A stretch of 64,000 nt of DNA from Hermatobates lingyangjiaoensis (Eukaryota; Arthropoda; Insecta; Hemiptera; Hermatobatidae): contig JAPFBL010000171.1 of the NCBI GenBank assembly GCA_026182355.1, positions 992,001 to 1,056,000 on the forward strand, read 5' to 3'. Position 1 is the stretch's first letter, and each line of letters begins with the position of its first letter. Shown here in pieces: positions 1-12,193 of the stretch. Made by a program: the position numbers and the translations under genes. A model generated the notes under the pieces. That model worked only from the letters and a program-made list of their open reading frames with translations, searched no databases and was not told the DNA's origin.

Positions 1-514
1 AGAAATGGGATTTTAAGAGTAATTCTGAGCTAAATTACAAGGAACTAATTGTTCTTTACCATTTAAAGGTAAATTAGAAGCCAATATTTCCCTAAGGTAA
101 ACATACATACGTATACACTACCGGATGAAAAGGAAGAATTTATTGCCTTATTACAGAACTAATACCCGGTAAGGTCGAAGTTTAAAGTCCTTCATAATAC
201 AGATAAGGTTCTCTGTTGATGGAGCTTTTGGACACGTGTCATAGGCAAACGCATGCGCTCCAGTCTTTCCATTGTTAGAACACCTGGAATTATTACCAAA
301 CATTAACATACCTTCCAGGCAGACTATCTTCAGACTCGCTAAGAACTCACAATCCATGCAGTTTCTATAGACTAATTGCTCTGTGTTTTTAAATTAACAA
401 ATTTACACTTTAAATAACGGTTTGAATATAACAGTTTAAGTAGGTTCGTATTACGATGATTCATGCAAAATATGGTGGCATTTAGGTGCGAATAATGGAT
501 TTGTATAGACGTAC
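1..514. other. AT-rich DNA, no gene seen
   Basis: No coding pattern, repeat or RNA gene is recognisable here. Short open frames on the minus strand lack any family motif and look like chance. Confidence 0.6.
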
Positions 515-539
515 TCACAGACACACAGACACACACAAA

Positions 540-574
<35 letters not shown>

Positions 575-667
575 ACGCACAACATGCTCATACACGCACG
601 CATACACACACAGACCCAGATACACGCACACACACTCACACACACACACACTCACACACACACACAC

Positions 668-701
<34 letters not shown>

Positions 702-713
702 ACACATACATAT
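515..713. repeat. (CA)n / (GT)n microsatellite, interrupted
   Basis: About 200 bases of CA dinucleotide repeats broken by CTCACA and a short unique stretch around 574-620. Open frames on both strands here (Thr-His or Cys-Val repeats) come from the dinucleotide repeat and are not genes. Confidence 0.97.
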
Positions 714-2955
714 ACATACTTATTTGGACAATTTACATATTATGTAGGACTCAATATAATATGTATATAAGATAAAATATTTGTAAAGGGTCATCATGTA
801 ATAATATAATGTATGACACACTATCACCCACGTCATATATGGAAAATATATTTAAACATAATATACTAAGATACTCCCAAAATAATGATTACTATAGAAG
901 CGAAAAGGAAAATAAAATAATCTGCAGAGAAATCGAAAAAACCTTTATTGAAAAGTCACTCAGTGAAATACTGTAGGGTAAAATTACACTTTCTATCAAG
1001 GAATGGTTTTTAGGAGCACAAGTCGTATATGTTGCTTGTTTTATTTTAATTCATACAGGGGATGTAATAAATGTTACCCTTTTTTTTCCCCCAGTAAACA
1101 TTCCAGTAAAATTGAGAAAACCTTTGAGATAGTATCATAAAAGGGGAAATACCTTTTCCATGCCGAGGAAATAATCAGGAGTGATGCCATATAAATTTCA
1201 CTGCACAAACCATATTCAAAGGGACCATTTTATTTTAATTTTTCCTACTTCCAGGCAATAAACTTACAAAAAACATTTACCAAATGGAGGCATACAGAAA
1301 ACTGTTCCACATCAATTTCAGTTTTATTATAATGTTCTTGGAAATTACTTCAAAGATAAAAAATAAAGACCTTTTTACATCTAAAGCCAGCCTAATGTAA
1401 TAGATTTCAATTTTTTTTTTCAATAACATGATTGAAAACAAAACTTAACCATGTTCTAAACTAAAAAGAAATTTTATTTCATTATAATATGGATTTCAGA
1501 ATAAAATGATAACAGTCACTAAGAAATTCGCTAAAATATTTAATATACTATGTTCAATAGAATTTTGAATGTCTGGGGTCCCGCCTTGTCTCTCTCCACC
1601 CTCTGTCTGCATGTCAATGATCTTTGTGATCTATCATCGAACGCAGTTTTCACTAGCGAAGAAGACATTTCAAAATCTCAACTGCCTTTAAATTTCTAAA
1701 AAAAATATGCGCGTGTTGTTAGAAGACAAGACTCATTCATTGTGGTGGAGCATATATTTCGCGCAGCTACAGTAAGTTACTACTTTAGAAAGTATTTTTG
1801 TACATTTTTTCGCTTCTATTTTTGTAGAGTTGGATATGTTTTTTGTAAATTCGATATTAATTCTGGATTACGGGTTTTTCTGACCCCTACTAATGTCCAA
1901 CCCTCCTACTCTAAGTTTTCTGTCAGTCTAGACGATTGTTCCTTGCTACCAGGTTTCAATAGTTGGCACAATGAACACTAATCTTGTCAGGATATTACAA
2001 AAGATTTATGGCTAAACCACCACGAAATGTCTGCACCCAGAGCTGAAGAAATAACCACAGTCTATTATGACTCAGAAAAACACAATTGAAATACTTTGAA
2101 AAACATATCAAAAGAAGGAGAGATATATTTACGAATAAAAACTCCCAGAGAGAGGTGCATGGTTTACTTTCAAGAGTAGGAATGGTATGCCTAAAAAGTT
2201 AAACCCGAGTGACTCCTTTATGCATTACACAGAACGATTAATCTCACCTTAAATATTTAACTTTTTCAATAAAACATATATATATATACTATTCATAAAT
2301 TATTTAATTATAAAAAATCAAACCATTTTAAATTACAGATGGTACGGATCTATATAACTTAAACTTTTAACTTAATGGATCCTTAAAAATTATGGATATA
2401 GTTTCCATATAATCAAGTCTCTAAACATACACCAGGGAGGTTCAGACTTACTCTTGACTGTCTTTCTTTAGTAAAACAAGTAATTTCCAACTGAAAGTAG
2501 AATCAGTTATATTTTCTTTTTCATATTTCTGCTACAACTAAAAAATCTTGAAGAACAATCCATGTTTGAAACTTTTGTATTGTAAATAAACATTATTTTT
2601 ATAAAAATTTCGTACATTATTTTAAATTATGAGTAAATACCGCATGTAACGACAACCAAAGAATATAAATAATAAGAGAATTAATGAAAGATAGATCAAA
2701 CTGATTAGAAATACCAGTCCGTGCAAGTAAGTAGCGCTTCGCAAGGATCAAGAGGCCCCTGAGCACTCAATAATCTCTTATTAATAACTAACCAACCAAT
2801 TACCTTAGAGCTATTAATAATCCACTCAATTCGAATTAGCACTTACGTTAATACACAACATATAAATTAAAATTTCTCTTTGGATAATTTACTTCAAGGT
2901 AGATTACTACTATGCTAGATTACTAGAAAACCGAACAAAAAACTCTGTTTTCTAT
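714..2955. other. Featureless AT-rich stretch
   Basis: Over 2 kb of AT-rich DNA with short poly-T runs (1081-1091, 1410-1420) and a small (TA)n run near 2277. I see no coding frame with family resemblance, no inverted repeats of note and no RNA gene. Confidence 0.5.
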
Positions 2956-2956
2956 A

Positions 2957-3121
2957 TATATATATATAAAGATTTCACATAAACACGTGAAATAACAATC
3001 AATGCTCAAACCACAATAAGAAAATGGGAAAACAAGAGTAAGATCTTTCAACCGTAACAAGCAGTCTTCGTCAGAGTCAAAAACCCAACTGAAAACTCAA
3101 GTCTTGCTTTCCCATTTTCTT

Positions 3122-3155
<34 letters not shown>
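2957..3155 (-). repeat. PLE terminal repeat, family A (fold-back copy)
   Basis: This is one of six or more copies in the window of a unit that reads, on the minus strand, CTGACGA, a short hairpin, GAAA and then GATCTT. The minus-strand core lies at 3045-3074; its hairpin pairs GACTG with CGGTT using wobble pairs. The segment with AAGAAAATGGG (about 3019-3030) recurs inverted as CCCATTTTCTT (about 3111-3122), so the copy folds back. (TA)n lies on both outer sides (2957-2968 and 3128-3155). Assignment to a Penelope-like element pseudo-LTR is inferred from sister families in the window that sit next to PLE coding fragments. Confidence 0.6.
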
Positions 3156-3164
<9 letters not shown>

Positions 3165-6119
3165 AATAGTAAAATAACAGATAAATTTATAACTACATAG
3201 ATAAAATAAGCTTGGTTCAATAAATTTTCAAGGCTCAAATCTAACTCTCAAATTTTTGAAGTTTTGTTTTTTATTTAAAACCATTTTTATGGGCAAAAAC
3301 AAGAATTTATTGAAATAGAAAAGCTATGATTTTCACATTATTTCAATATTAATGATATTAACAGTACTAAACTTAAATTATGCTAGTTAAAGTGATTAAT
3401 TAAATTAAAGATAATGCAAGTTAAAGATAACACAGATAATTTACATTATCTTTGATGGGACACAATATAAACATCAAATATCGTATCGCCATAAAAATGC
3501 ATAATTTTGTGAAATTAGAGGGGTAATTGCTTCTAAAATGTTAGTCAGATAAATAGTTATCTGTATTTAGTACTGAAGTACTTTTACTGGAGCTAGAAAT
3601 GCTTTAAAGTTTGGCTGATGAGTATGCATTTTATGGTAAATTTTGTAGTAAATACCAATTTTTTCTAATGACTTTGAAAGCACTATTCAATAATCTATAG
3701 GGCAATTTCTTTTCGATCGAATCGTTCAAAAGTATAATTTTCTCATAAACAACTTTAACTACTGACCGAGAGGTTAATTTCTTTCAAGATGAAAAATAAA
3801 AAAGATTTGTGAAGTTTCGAAGTTACTAGAGTGTGTCATTCATCAAGATATATCTTTTGAGTCACTTTTGAATGAATTGCATTTGTTTTTTTTTCTTTCT
3901 CGTTTTTTTTTTTTAAACTAATGGTCGGGAATTAATCTTGAATGAAGTTTGAAACAAAACATTTCATCTTTAGTCTTACTTTTAAAGCTCTTTCTTTTTC
4001 CCTTTCAAGTATTATTCAAAGAGCGAAACATCTGGCTCGTTTTGACACATTCGGTCATTCATAACACTTGATCTTTGGGCCTATTAAAAAAAAAAGAAAC
4101 AAGCTATGGTCAATGGCCTCGTGAGCAGCATTGTCCTGTGGGAGGCAGTAATCACGTTCATATAGTCATCGCTGGCCTTGTCCATTCCTCACCCCCATAT
4201 GTCAAGGGTGCATTTCCTTAATCCGGGTTGTTCCCAGTTCCCAACACTTCAATTTACGAGATGGTGTAAATAACAGAGTTCATTGTTACATTACAGTATA
4301 TATCTATAAAGTACAAAGCATCCAACAATCTACAGATACTTCATATATCAATATTTTTTCTTTTTTGAATAATTATGAGCTCTATTAATTGGTGTTATGT
4401 TGGATTTGTCCCTCTTTTATTTTCTTTGTTCCTCTAATTATCCATTTTACTTATCTATTACCTATATAAACATTTGTTATGTGTAAACACTCATATTAGT
4501 TATTTATGTTTTTACTCTTTTAGTACAAAATCAATAGTAGTTTTCCTTTATTCAAATGTTCCTTTTTCTGTAAGTTCTGGACTTTTTTTTTTGTTAAGAA
4601 AAGAGAAAACTAACTTATACTTCTTTCCATATAAATGTTTATGTATCTGTATAGTAATCATATCATATCTTCCTTGCAGAGGAGATGCTCTACTAACAAC
4701 TGGTACACATATAAACTTCATGAAACATACGCACCAAGTCAATAAAAATTTAACTGCACTTACTTCCTTATGGATTAGTTCTAGTGTATGCAGAAAACAT
4801 CAAAAAGCAATGTATTGCCAAAAAAAAAAAAAAAAAACTTTAAGCTCTCCTCATATAAACATTCATAATTTTTGTTGGAGACAGGATTGCAAAAGTGCGT
4901 TAGGATCGTTTTAAACAGAACTCTGTGTCTGAATGTAAGCTAAGTGGGCTCTTGATTAGTCTCTTGCTTAAGTGAATTAATACTAGACTGGCTTCATAAA
5001 AAATGTCATACTTGAGATATCTGAGTCTGACACTTAGCACAACACAAATATTCAATGCGTCCGACTCAGCCAAACACAATTTTTGTTTTATACGAGCACA
5101 AGAAGTCTTATTTTGAAGCTTGTTATCCATATTTATATATTTATTGACCTCAGAATGTTTATAAATACTTAAATCCTACACTTTTACTTCGGATATAGCA
5201 AAACTCAGATGCAATCAGAGAAAAATTCTTCTAAGTATCTATTGAATTAACAACAGACCGACCACCTGTATTGAATTTCAGGACCAGAAAATCTCTTTCC
5301 TTCCCTGATTGTCGAATTTATATCCTAATGTTAAATCCAAAAATAACCTTATAACCTATAAACTATAATCCTACTTCCCAGAACGGATAATTACATCACC
5401 TTATGGGTTTCCAAGAGGTCATTAATCGGAATTCGGTGTATATTTCTTTTTCTACCAATTTTAATTTAGGCATATGATTTACTTGTATGTTTTTCTTATT
5501 TATATTATTTTTTATTCATTAGTTCTTATATGTGACCCAATTTAATAAATTGCGGTGTTTCAATGTAAAGTTTTGAAAAAGTAGTAAATTACTTTCCACT
5601 TTTGTGTAAAGATAGTTTTGTGTAAAGTGGTAATGTTGCTTTTTATAGTTACTTATTTTCTTAATTTAACTTTTCTCAACCACCATATGTTTTCTAATGT
5701 AAGATAAACTGAAAAAAAAACTTTTTTTCAAAATTTGAAGTTTATTTTATCCACAAAAATATTATTCAGGCAAAAACATGAATTTAGAGGTTATTTCTTA
5801 ACAATTAATACTTTTAGAAGAACAAGGCAAAAAAAGAAATGTTTTCACAAAATGAAATAATACAGTTAGGAAAAAAATAATATAGCTAGATGAAGAAAAG
5901 TATTTTAACAAATAGACATTTAGTATGCCTATTAAACTATTAAAAGTAAAGAAAGAGCCAGGACTAGCAAGTAGCTACATTTAGCCAGCGAAGTTTTAAG
6001 TTTCTATTAAAGCTATAAATCAAATGAATATATCTAAAACAATATTGAAAATATAACATTATTGAGTATAATGAAAAAATTGAGAAATAAGAAAAATGAT
6101 TACAGGTTGGAAATCTTCA
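3165..6119. other. Featureless AT-rich stretch
   Basis: Nearly 3 kb without a supported gene. A slightly higher-GC patch at about 4110-4255 has no recognisable coding frame. The long plus frame at 4474-4914 is low-complexity AT-driven sequence with Phe/Ser/Tyr runs and a poly-Lys stretch, and I do not accept it as a gene. Confidence 0.5.
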
Positions 6120-6640
6120 TTCGATAATACTAACAAGTGATTTTTATAGTGTAACAAGTAGTATAAAGTAGTGTAGCAAGTAACATAGTAACAAGTGTTA
6201 CTTATAGTGTAACCAGTAATAAGGTGTAGTCGAACAAGTAGTGTGACAAGTAATATAGTTACAATTGTCACTTATAGTGTAACAAGCAATAAGTAATGTA
6301 GTGTAACAAGTAGTGTGACAAGTAATATAGTTACAATTGTCACTTATAGTGCAACAAGTAATAAGTAGTATTGTGTAAACAAGTAGTGTGACAAGTTATA
6401 TAGTAACAAGTGTTAGGTACTTATAGTGTATCAAGTAATAAGTATGTAGTGTAACAAGTAGTGTGACAAGTAATACAGTAACAAGTGTTAGGTACTTATA
6501 GTGTAACAAGTAATAAGTATGTAGTGTAAAAAGTAGTGTAATGTAGTATAACAAGTAACATAGTAACAAGTGTTACTTATAGTGTAACAAGTAATAAGTA
6601 GTGTAGTGTAACAAGTAGTGTAAGAAGTGTTACTTGTAGC
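6120..6640. repeat. Minisatellite built on ACAAGTA units
   Basis: About 520 bases made of AGTGTAACAAGTAATAAGTA-like units, with a higher-order period of roughly 80-90 bases that also contains GTGACAAGTAAT and TAGTAACAAGTGTTA. At least five or six higher-order copies are visible, diverged by point changes and small indels. The minus-strand frames rich in Cys, Tyr and Thr at 6059-6271 and 6488-6748 are by-products of this repeat. Confidence 0.85.
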
Positions 6641-8596
6641 ATTTCTGTTGATGCCTGCTAAGATCAATGTAGCAAAGATCGCCCGCATACGATTACTTAA
6701 GCAATGCTTATTGATTTTAGGACCGCATTCGATGGAGCACAGAGGCAAAAGCTAATAGAGAAATTAATTCGCATCGTTCTCCTTGGTATCTCGTTAGATT
6801 CATGAAGCGGTTTCTACTTTGCATACTAATAAATAATGTTATATAGACCCTTGGAGTCATAACCAGATATTAAAGCACTTCATTAGGCTGCCTTCCTTAT
6901 GTTTCATCTACCAGAAGCAATACAAATGCCTTGTAACAAACACTTGAGCAAGGTTCTGCAAAACCACCAAGATAGAGTACTCTTATGGTTCTCTTAGTCC
7001 TAATGCTGATTGAATTTCCCATATTATTATTATTATTATTATTATGTGATTTTACATAAAAATGAGATGATACTTTGAATGGCTGGTAAATAAGTATCTT
7101 GACAGTACCTTCCTTAAATCTTTATATACAACTAACTACTTGCAGAATGAAGCAAGCCTGCTTTGTACCACTGGAAGTTGGTACAAAGCAGGTACAAGGT
7201 GGTACAAGGTAAAAAAACCCAACAGTTTCTTTTTTATATATGCACTGCTAATACAGTTAATTCATTATATATTTTTGTTCTCAATGAGAACAAAAAATTA
7301 TTTGTTTTAAGAAATAACACAACTCAGGTATTTTTTATCATATTATTTGCACATAAATAAAAATTATGAACAATAGTATTTAATAAATTATGTTATATTC
7401 CTATAAATTTATTACATATTTGATTTTGTGCATGTGTATATTCTATATATAGGTATACTTTACTTTATGTAATATTATATTATTAAATAAATATTATATA
7501 CGTGTTAAGTTAAAAAGTTTTTGGTTAAGTATAACTCACTGAGATAATTGTTATATTGTTAGGTAATAATTTTATGTCTGAGAGGAGATCTGTTCTGTCG
7601 TGTTGCAAAAGAGGGCTTAATGAAAATTGCCTGAAGAAACATTGGTATTGAAATGGATATTCCAAGTAAAAACTAAGTTTATAAATTTTTTTTATTATAA
7701 TGGATTCATTTAAAGCAAGAAAAACCTTTTTCACTAGGCAAGTACTGTATATTTTAATCTAACTATATTATAATATAAGAGTATTAAGTATATTATACTT
7801 AAGTATAAGTATATTATAATCGTTCTATAATCCAACAAAAGTGAAATTACTGTTTTGAAATTTAACAAAAAAAAAACGAGAAAGAATTACAAATTAACCT
7901 TCTCACTATTCTTATACGTCTACATAGATTAAACACATGTACATAATAAAATAAGAAATAAATATAGAATACTATCCTATTATAAATGTTTTGTATTTAT
8001 ATATAAATACTATGATAAAAATACGTAAGAGATATACCAATTCTTAAAATAAATAATTTGTTTGTTCACTTTGAGAACATAATGTAGAATGCATTAACTA
8101 TATTGGCAGTGCATTCTACTAATGAGGACCAAAAGTTTTTATTTTAAGAAAGAAAGAGTTTCAGCTATTGGCCAACGTGAACAAAGAATAAAATTCCAGA
8201 AACCTTATATTATCAAAAAAATCAGTCACCCCTTAAATATAGAGTGATTTTGCAAATTGAAACATCATGAATTCACGTGAACTGTTAAGTTAAATAGTTT
8301 TCTGCTAACTATAACTAACTGTGAATAACAACTGAGATAACTGTTATCTTAATTTTATATCGTTTGATAATATTTTTGCGTTGAGGTGAAATTTGTTGTG
8401 ACGTGTGAAAAATAAAAAGATGAAAAATAACATGTAATTACTGTGAAAATAAAAACAGGGTATTTTAAAAATGAATAAAGAATAATTTACTTAATTGCAG
8501 AATGCAGTAATTACAGGATACAAATTTACTTCAATAGTTATATTCAGGGTTCTATATTTTGCATAAATAAAAATGAATATAATAAAATATTCATTG
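6641..8596. other. AT-rich stretch with small repeats only
   Basis: No gene is supported. It holds an (ATT)n microsatellite at 7021-7045, a strong hairpin at 7157-7192 (listed separately), and a diverged pair of related segments: about 7504-7612 and about 8284-8405 share GTTAAGTTAAA, TATAACTMACTG and a closing stretch ending near GTGT, which suggests two old copies of one dispersed repeat. Confidence 0.5.
7157..7192. repeat. Perfect 14-bp hairpin
   Basis: The arms CCTGCTTTGTACCA (7157-7170) and TGGTACAAAGCAGG (7179-7192) are exact reverse complements around an 8-base loop. GGTACAAGGT is then repeated directly twice just downstream. No known element is recognised. It could be a small foldback relic or a chance product of local duplication. 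Confidence 0.8.
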
Positions 8597-8842
8597 CGGA
8601 TAAATATATAAATCAATGTCTCTACAGATAAAAAAGGAGGTTTTTTTTATCTACGTTTTATTTTCTACGCGTTTTGAACATTTCGTGTTCATCGTCAGGT
8701 AAACTTCCAAAAATCGACTCCTACATTTTGGAAGTTTCATCATCATCATCCTGATGATGAACACGAAATGTCAAAACGCGTAGAATTAAAAAAGCTTCCT
8801 TTTTATGTGTGGGGACATTGATTTATATATTTACCGCAGTAT
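8597..8842. repeat. Fold-back repeat, PLE terminal-repeat family B
   Basis: Two inverted arms: the left arm contains ATAAATATATAAATCAATGT and the right arm its complement near 8815-8842. Inside, CTGACGATGAACACGAAA occurs on the minus strand (8681-8698) and CTGATGATGAACACGAAA on the plus strand (8751-8768). Both carry a CUGAYGA box and GAAA, as the other families do, but the sequence between them cannot form a stem II, so this family fits the hammerhead pattern poorly. The centre holds a second inverted pair, AAACTTCCAAAA and TTTTGGAAGTTT. Confidence 0.7.
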
Positions 8843-9370
8843 GAGTAAATACCACACAATCACGGATTGCACAAATAATGAGGTAATGATATATTGGTTG
8901 GTTTTAATGTAAACTCCAAATACTTTTTATGTATATCTATAATAACGGCAATAAACTGTTTACTTATTAACCTAATAAGTTAAGACAATTCTTTTTGAAT
9001 TAGATTGCTGCTAATGATTTACACAAAAAATAATCAGATTTGTAATTTTGAGCCAGAGATAATAAAATACAAGTGTGTGATAATACACATCAAACAAGTT
9101 TGGGTGGATTAAACTCAATTTAGTTTCAAAATATGTTTATGTATAAATTACTTAAGAAGATGAATGTTATGAAGATGAAGATGAACTTAAGAATCAAGTG
9201 CAGAAAAAACTTAATTATAAAAAGTATTTCAAATCACAGCTTACAACATATAACTTTATTCATTGCGTGATAGTTGTCACAGACAAAAGAAGGGATTATG
9301 TAACCAGTTCATCGTGAAGAAAACTAAAAAGGTACCATGAATTTGTAAAAAGCAACTTAATAATAATTTG
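8843..9370. other. Featureless AT-rich stretch
   Basis: Nothing recognisable as a gene, RNA or repeat. Confidence 0.5.
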
Positions 9371-9490
9371 CTGATCAGTTCTTGTTGAAGATGGGTGACG
9401 CCCGAAACCGGTCTAAGAATTTCAGCAGCAGGGTACGAGGTAAGACGGATTACTATGATTTTAATATTAATCATAATTAGTAGTAACAAT
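9371..9490 (+). repeat. PLE terminal repeat, family J (single copy)
   Basis: Contains GTTGAAGATGGGTGACGCCC followed by GAAACCGGTC (core about 9385-9406). Related copies lie at 21351-21373, 31530-31552 (minus), 31601-31623 and 62465-62486. The core has the form GAAGAT, a short hairpin (GGG/CCC here) and GAAA. As in the other copies, it is followed by a short AC/GAC-containing stretch and then an ATTAATAAT-like AT-rich tail. At 20.9-21.4 kb the same family directly follows a PLE endonuclease coding end, which is the basis for the assignment. Confidence 0.6.
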
Positions 9491-10385
9491 TCTTGGTGTT
9501 AATTAAGTCAGTACTATTTCTAATATGACTGCCTGAAAATTTTTCAGTTAGTGGACTTCAAACACTAGCTAACGAACCTAATAAACTGAATGCATAGTTG
9601 GGTTGATACGAAAGCAATCATGAGAACTTAAAGCAACTTATAGATGTAAAGAGAATTTTTAGAATGAAATCGTGATTTCCCTTTTGATAGTTTTTATAAT
9701 AAAGAGCTACCTACACTAGACAGAAGAATATTATAAACAATAATAAGGTCTATCTAATTTTATAGACATTTTCATTTCAAGATTTCTGTCTTTTCATTAG
9801 ATTATGTTTATATTAAACTACAAAAACCTTAAGTACACATTTTTTGTGCATTTTCAGGGTAATAATTTTCAGCAAATATTATCGAGTTTTCAATTATTTA
9901 TTAAAGACATATTTCTTCTCAACAAGAAACTCGTTTAATTTCGTTTACCAAGAATATTCTGATGCTAATAACATTTGTATTGTAGAAATCCAATTTCTAT
10001 ACAGATTCACCTGTATTGCTTTAATATGGGATTCTTTTGAAAGTGAGCAATAATCTTAAGATTGAAAAAAGTATTTATGAAAGAATATGTAAAGCGATAA
10101 GTAAAGAATTTCATAAAAAACTAATCTCATTGAAAATGATGTATCTCTTTATAAATACTTTTAGTTTTAGGATTTAAAATTTGATACAAAAACCTTAATA
10201 AACTACAGAGGTTTCTATTTCTTTGTATTTTATTTTGATTTGAAGAAAATGAAATATTCATCTTGCATATGAAAGATAAATGCAAACATAAACAAGCAAA
10301 GCAAATAAGGAGCTAATTTTCTAGTAAAAGGGTGAAATATTGATGAAGAAAGTAATACTGGAAAGAAGGACAGGTGATGACTTAC
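9491..10385. other. Featureless AT-rich stretch
   Basis: No gene-like signal. It ends at a possible minus-strand microexon. Confidence 0.45.
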
Positions 10386-10411
10386 GTGGTGTCGGCGATC
10401 CGATGAACCAC
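10386..10411 (-). other. Possible 26-nt microexon (minus strand)
   Basis: On the minus strand a GC-rich 26-base island is preceded by a pyrimidine tract ending TTTCTTTTCAG and followed directly by GTAAGT, a consensus 5' splice site. The island starts GTGGTTCATC and ends GACACCAC. It stands out from the AT-rich surroundings. Splice-like signals alone occur by chance and 26 is not a multiple of three, so a neighbouring exon would have to restore phase. A second acceptor-like run (CCTTCTTTCCAG) lies 22 bases into the downstream side. No host exon partner was recognised in the window. Confidence 0.25.
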
Positions 10412-10859
10412 CTGAAAAGAAACGTTCTTGATTACCCAAAAAGCTAAACTTGGACAAACTTCAAACGACAGAGAACACTTTGAGGGTAAAAATAACAACA
10501 CCAAACACGTAAACATGTAAAAAAAATATTCGTGCATAGCGGTAATTTATCACAAACAAATCTATAACAGTTATGTAAGAAAAATAAAAGATACTATTCA
10601 TAATATTCGAATAGCTACCAAGAATGAACTGTTGATAGCCATAAGACAATAAAAACTTGCTTTAAATCGCTATTCGATTAGCACATTCTGTTCAAATCTC
10701 TGACTACTTGCTTGTTTGTACCACGTATTTAAGACACGCATCAGCCAAAGGGGAGCACACACTTCGAAATACTCACTCCATTTGCACTCTTATATCCTCC
10801 ACATGCTCTCCGTTACCATTGCACATTCAAAAAATATTTATACACTAATTGATATCGTC

Positions 10860-10889
10860 TTTCACTAATTTTCCGTAAAATTAGTGAAA
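10860..10889. repeat. 13-bp hairpin, TTTCACTAATTTT arms
   Basis: TTTCACTAATTTT, loop CCGT, then the exact complement. TTTCACTAATT is repeated again directly at 10890-10900. AT-rich; function unknown. Confidence 0.7.
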
Positions 10890-10900
10890 TTTCACTAATT

Positions 10901-11585
10901 GTTAGAGCTAAAATTAATGCACTCTGTTACACTAATATAACCACCAAAAACAAGAATAAATATAAGTACAACAAATTTTCCACCCTAACTCAATTTGTAC
11001 TTTCTCAGTGAAACATAAAGTCAGCAATATGTTATAAAAGCATATAGACAATATATTACAGAACCTATAAAAAGTGAAAAAAAAAAGTTTTAGAAGTGTT
11101 TACAAACTAGAAAACCAGTGAAGTAATAACGCATACACTCAACCGAGTTTGCCTAATCTACTGTGAGAAATCTCAGGAAAATTTGCTTCCGCTGTAACTT
11201 AAAAGCAATTACAGAGCATACAGTGATTACCTGATCCATTAGTTTATTTCAAGATAAATAGGCACTGGTTATAAGCTGATCTTTCATCGTTGGTGTTTGT
11301 TTTCTTCCTTTCCTGCCTTTATCAATTGCCTATTAAATATATTTAGACATATCAGTTTACCATATTACCAACCAGTGGTACCAACTAAATATTATATTTA
11401 TTTTTTGATTTATTTCAATGACTGCAAGTCACGGTCTCATATTTCATATAAGATAATTGTCTTTTGCCTAAGTGTTTATAGATTCTTTTGTTTATAGTGA
11501 TTTTGTTTGTTTATAATTTTTTAACATTAGGTTATAAGTATAAAAAAAAAACAATTATATATCAACGTTTGACAGAATGTGTGTA
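10901..11585. other. Featureless AT-rich stretch
   Basis: Nothing supported. The plus frame at 11297-11497 is rich in Tyr, Phe and Ile and shows no domain. Confidence 0.45.
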
Positions 11586-11588
11586 TTA

Positions 11589-11635
11589 TGGTATCGGAAT
11601 TCGGTCAATTCTCAAGGTTACCTAGAAAATTGATT
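11589..11635. repeat. Possible tip fragments of PLE family H, inverted
   Basis: ATTCGGTCAATT followed by CCTAGAAAATTG resembles, in inverted pairing, the tips of the family H repeats at 46790-46820 (ATTCGGTCAAATTTTCTAGG) and 47148-47165 (CTAGAAAATTTGACCG). The match is short and this is a weak call. Confidence 0.3.
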
Positions 11636-12093
11636 CAATCCCAATACTATAATGCACCTTTATAATTATAAAAATGTTTAAAGTTTAGTTATAGTTACTT
11701 CCTATTTTTTTGTATTGAGAAAGTAAATACAGTGCTTAATGATGTTTTGTTCGAGCCTTATTGATTTTAAAGTTGGTGGTTTAAGGTTGGTGGCACTTAG
11801 GTGGTTTAAAATGATGGTTGATTGTCAATACAAGGTTTATTTCAGTTTTCTACTGGTTTACTTATAAGGTATTCAATGTCACTGTATGTAAGTGAGTCTC
11901 TTGGCTTTCTTTTAAGGTTAAAAGATAACCAAATAACGGTAAGAAGAAATGTGATGTATCACCTCAAACTGAAGCTGAATCTTACCCCAAATATTCTCAC
12001 CTAGAAAGAGTTCTAGTAACCTTTAGTTCGTCTCCTTGAGTAAAGCTACTCCAGCTTAATTGTCATGGCAGTTAATTAGTCGAGAGAACTAAA
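11636..12093. other. Featureless AT-rich stretch
   Basis: No supported feature. Confidence 0.45.
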
Positions 12094-12193
12094 ATATTAG
12101 AAATGGAATAAACCGTCTCTCTTCGTATACTACTACAGGAGTTTTCCGAACAGCAATATACAAGGTAATACGGTTTATTCTATTTCTAATATT
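12094..12193. repeat. Short fold-back element
   Basis: The left arm TATTAGAAATGGAATAAACC and the right arm GGTTTATTCTATTTCTAATA are inverted copies with one mismatch, around a spacer of about 40 bases. The right arm and its downstream AT tail resemble the 3' parts of family J repeats (for example GTTTGTTCTATTGCTAATA near 62529). It may be a decayed J fold-back. Confidence 0.6.

Noticed and set aside
486..775. Thr-His and Cys-Val open frames on both strands
   Set aside because: Pure by-products of the CA/GT microsatellite.
4474..4914. Plus-strand open frame of 146 codons
   Set aside because: AT-driven composition with poly-Lys from an A-run, no domain, no splice or promoter context.
8681..8768. 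Family B as a hammerhead ribozyme
   Set aside because: CUGAYGA and GAAA are present, but the seven bases between them cannot form stem II; a plain TGAACA/TGTTCA hairpin explains the pattern on the minus copy.
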